A program made the translations under genes and the position numbers. A stretch of 5,485 bases of DNA, taken from assembly GCA_013140935.1 (NCBI GenBank), contig JABFSD010000168.1, positions 1-5,485 of the forward strand, written 5' to 3'. Below the pieces are notes generated by a model. That model was given only the letters and a program-made list of their open reading frames with translations. It did not search any database and was not told the origin of the DNA. Below are positions 4,874 to 5,485 of the stretch, one piece after another. How positions within the stretch are numbered: position 1 is the first letter of the stretch; each line of letters starts with the position of its first letter. Source of the stretch: Acidobacteriota bacterium. Lineage in GTDB: Bacteria; Acidobacteriota; Blastocatellia; RBC074.

Positions 4874-5485
4874 ATGAAAAAACTATCTAAATTAACCAAC
4901 ATCCTTTTGCCGATGGCGTTGACCGTGACTGGTTTTGCGCAAGGCGGACCGGCGCAACAAGAGCGGCCTTCCAGCAAAGGCGCAGTCATCAAGGGCAAGG
5001 CTCCGGTCAACAAAGACGTACTCAAAGTCACGCTGCCCAAACCGTTTGAAACCAAACTGAGTAATGGCTTGCAAGTCATCGTGCTCGAAAGCCACAAGCT
5101 GCCTACGTTTTCGGCGCAGATGGTGGTGTTGAAAGGCGGGCTGAGTGATGACGACAAAATGATCGGTGTCGCCGAATACGCCTCGTCTCTGTTGCGCGAA
5201 GGCACGGCGACGCGCAACAGCCAGCAAGTCGCCGAAGCCGTAGACAGTCTCGGCGCTTCATTGAGCGCGAGCAGTGGACTGACTTCGACTTCAACGACGG
5301 TGAATGCTTCGGGCTTGGTCGAAAATTACGACAAGATCATGGCGCTCTTTGCCGACGTGATTTTGCATCCGAGCTTTCCGGCGGATGAATTAGCCAAACT
5401 CAAAGAACGCAACATCGGGGGGTTAGGTTTTCAGCGTTCCGATCCGGGCTTTCTGGGCGGCGAGAAGATGGCGAAGGTGCTTTAC
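4874..5485 (+). CDS. M16 family peptidase-like protein, non-catalytic partner (3' end outside window)
   Basis: The frame is open from the ATG at 4874 to the window edge, giving the first 204 residues. Residues 1-22 are a signal peptide (MKKLSKL, hydrophobic core, cleavage after GFA). A Gln/Lys-rich linker follows, then the M16 fold starts at FETKLSNGLQVIVLESHKLPTFS. Where active members carry HxxEH, this protein reads G98-VAEYASSLLREGT, so the zinc-binding histidines and the catalytic glutamate are absent. The region after it (QQVAEAVDSLGASLSASSG, then DVILHPSFPADELAKLKER, and QRSDPGFLGGEKMAKVLY) follows the family pattern without interruption. Together with the intact HxxEH gene upstream it matches bacterial two-subunit M16B peptidases, in which one subunit is catalytic and the other contributes substrate binding. 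It was recognised by manual translation because it has no stop codon within the window. Confidence 0.92.
   Translation, partial: MKKLSKLTNILLPMALTVTGFAQGGPAQQERPSSKGAVIKGKAPVNKDVLKVTLPKPFETKLSNGLQVIVLESHKLPTFSAQMVVLKGGLSDDDKMIGVAEYASSLLREGTATRNSQQVAEAVDSLGASLSASSGLTSTSTTVNASGLVENYDKIMALFADVILHPSFPADELAKLKERNIGGLGFQRSDPGFLGGEKMAKVLY

Noticed and set aside
4411..5217. Minus-strand ORF of 268 codons crossing both M16 genes
   Set aside because: It runs antisense to two well-supported genes and their gap, has low-complexity Ser/Ala composition, and has no recognisable motif.

Overview
The window is a densely packed, single-strand (all +) stretch of a bacterial chromosome with moderate GC content. 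A secreted M16B peptidase pair, a Tat-exported DUF1552 (HXXSHH family) protein, and a VapBC module together suggest an Acidobacteriota-type genome, perhaps Blastocatellia. That placement is inferred from gene content only, because no phylogenetic marker is present.

Layout. (1) 2-100: C-terminal tail of an unrecognised protein, overlapping the next gene. (2) 87-512: small HNH endonuclease. (3) 523-1221: the most notable gene, which a standard gene caller would split into two fragments (523-669 and a piece beginning near 718). Read straight through, it is one 232-residue exported protein: signal peptide, heavy-metal-associated (HMA) fold, thioredoxin domain. Its only two in-frame stops are TGA codons at 667 and 676. 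They fall exactly where the HMA fold carries its metal-binding CxxC, giving a predicted Sec-Met-Ala-Sec (UxxU) motif. Two compact hairpins follow at once; the one at 694-712 has the geometry expected of a bacterial SECIS for both UGAs. (4) 1235-2557: Tat-exported DUF1552 protein, 13 nt downstream and probably in the same transcript. (5) 2657-3282: VapBC-type toxin-antitoxin pair with an ATGA overlap. (6) 3283-3436: intergenic region with a weak terminator, a sigma70-like promoter and a leader hairpin. (7) 3437-4849 and 4874-5485 (cut by the window end): an M16B zinc peptidase with intact HxxEH and a partner that has lost that motif, the usual active/inactive pairing.

How they fit together. 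The selenoprotein and the DUF1552 protein both act outside the cytoplasm and are probably co-expressed, so a redox or metal-handling role in the periplasm is plausible but unproven. The M16 pair looks like a separate transcription unit for periplasmic proteolysis. The HNH and VapBC genes look like independent small modules. The double-Sec reading requires that the host genome encode selA, selB, selC and selD, none of which lies in this window.
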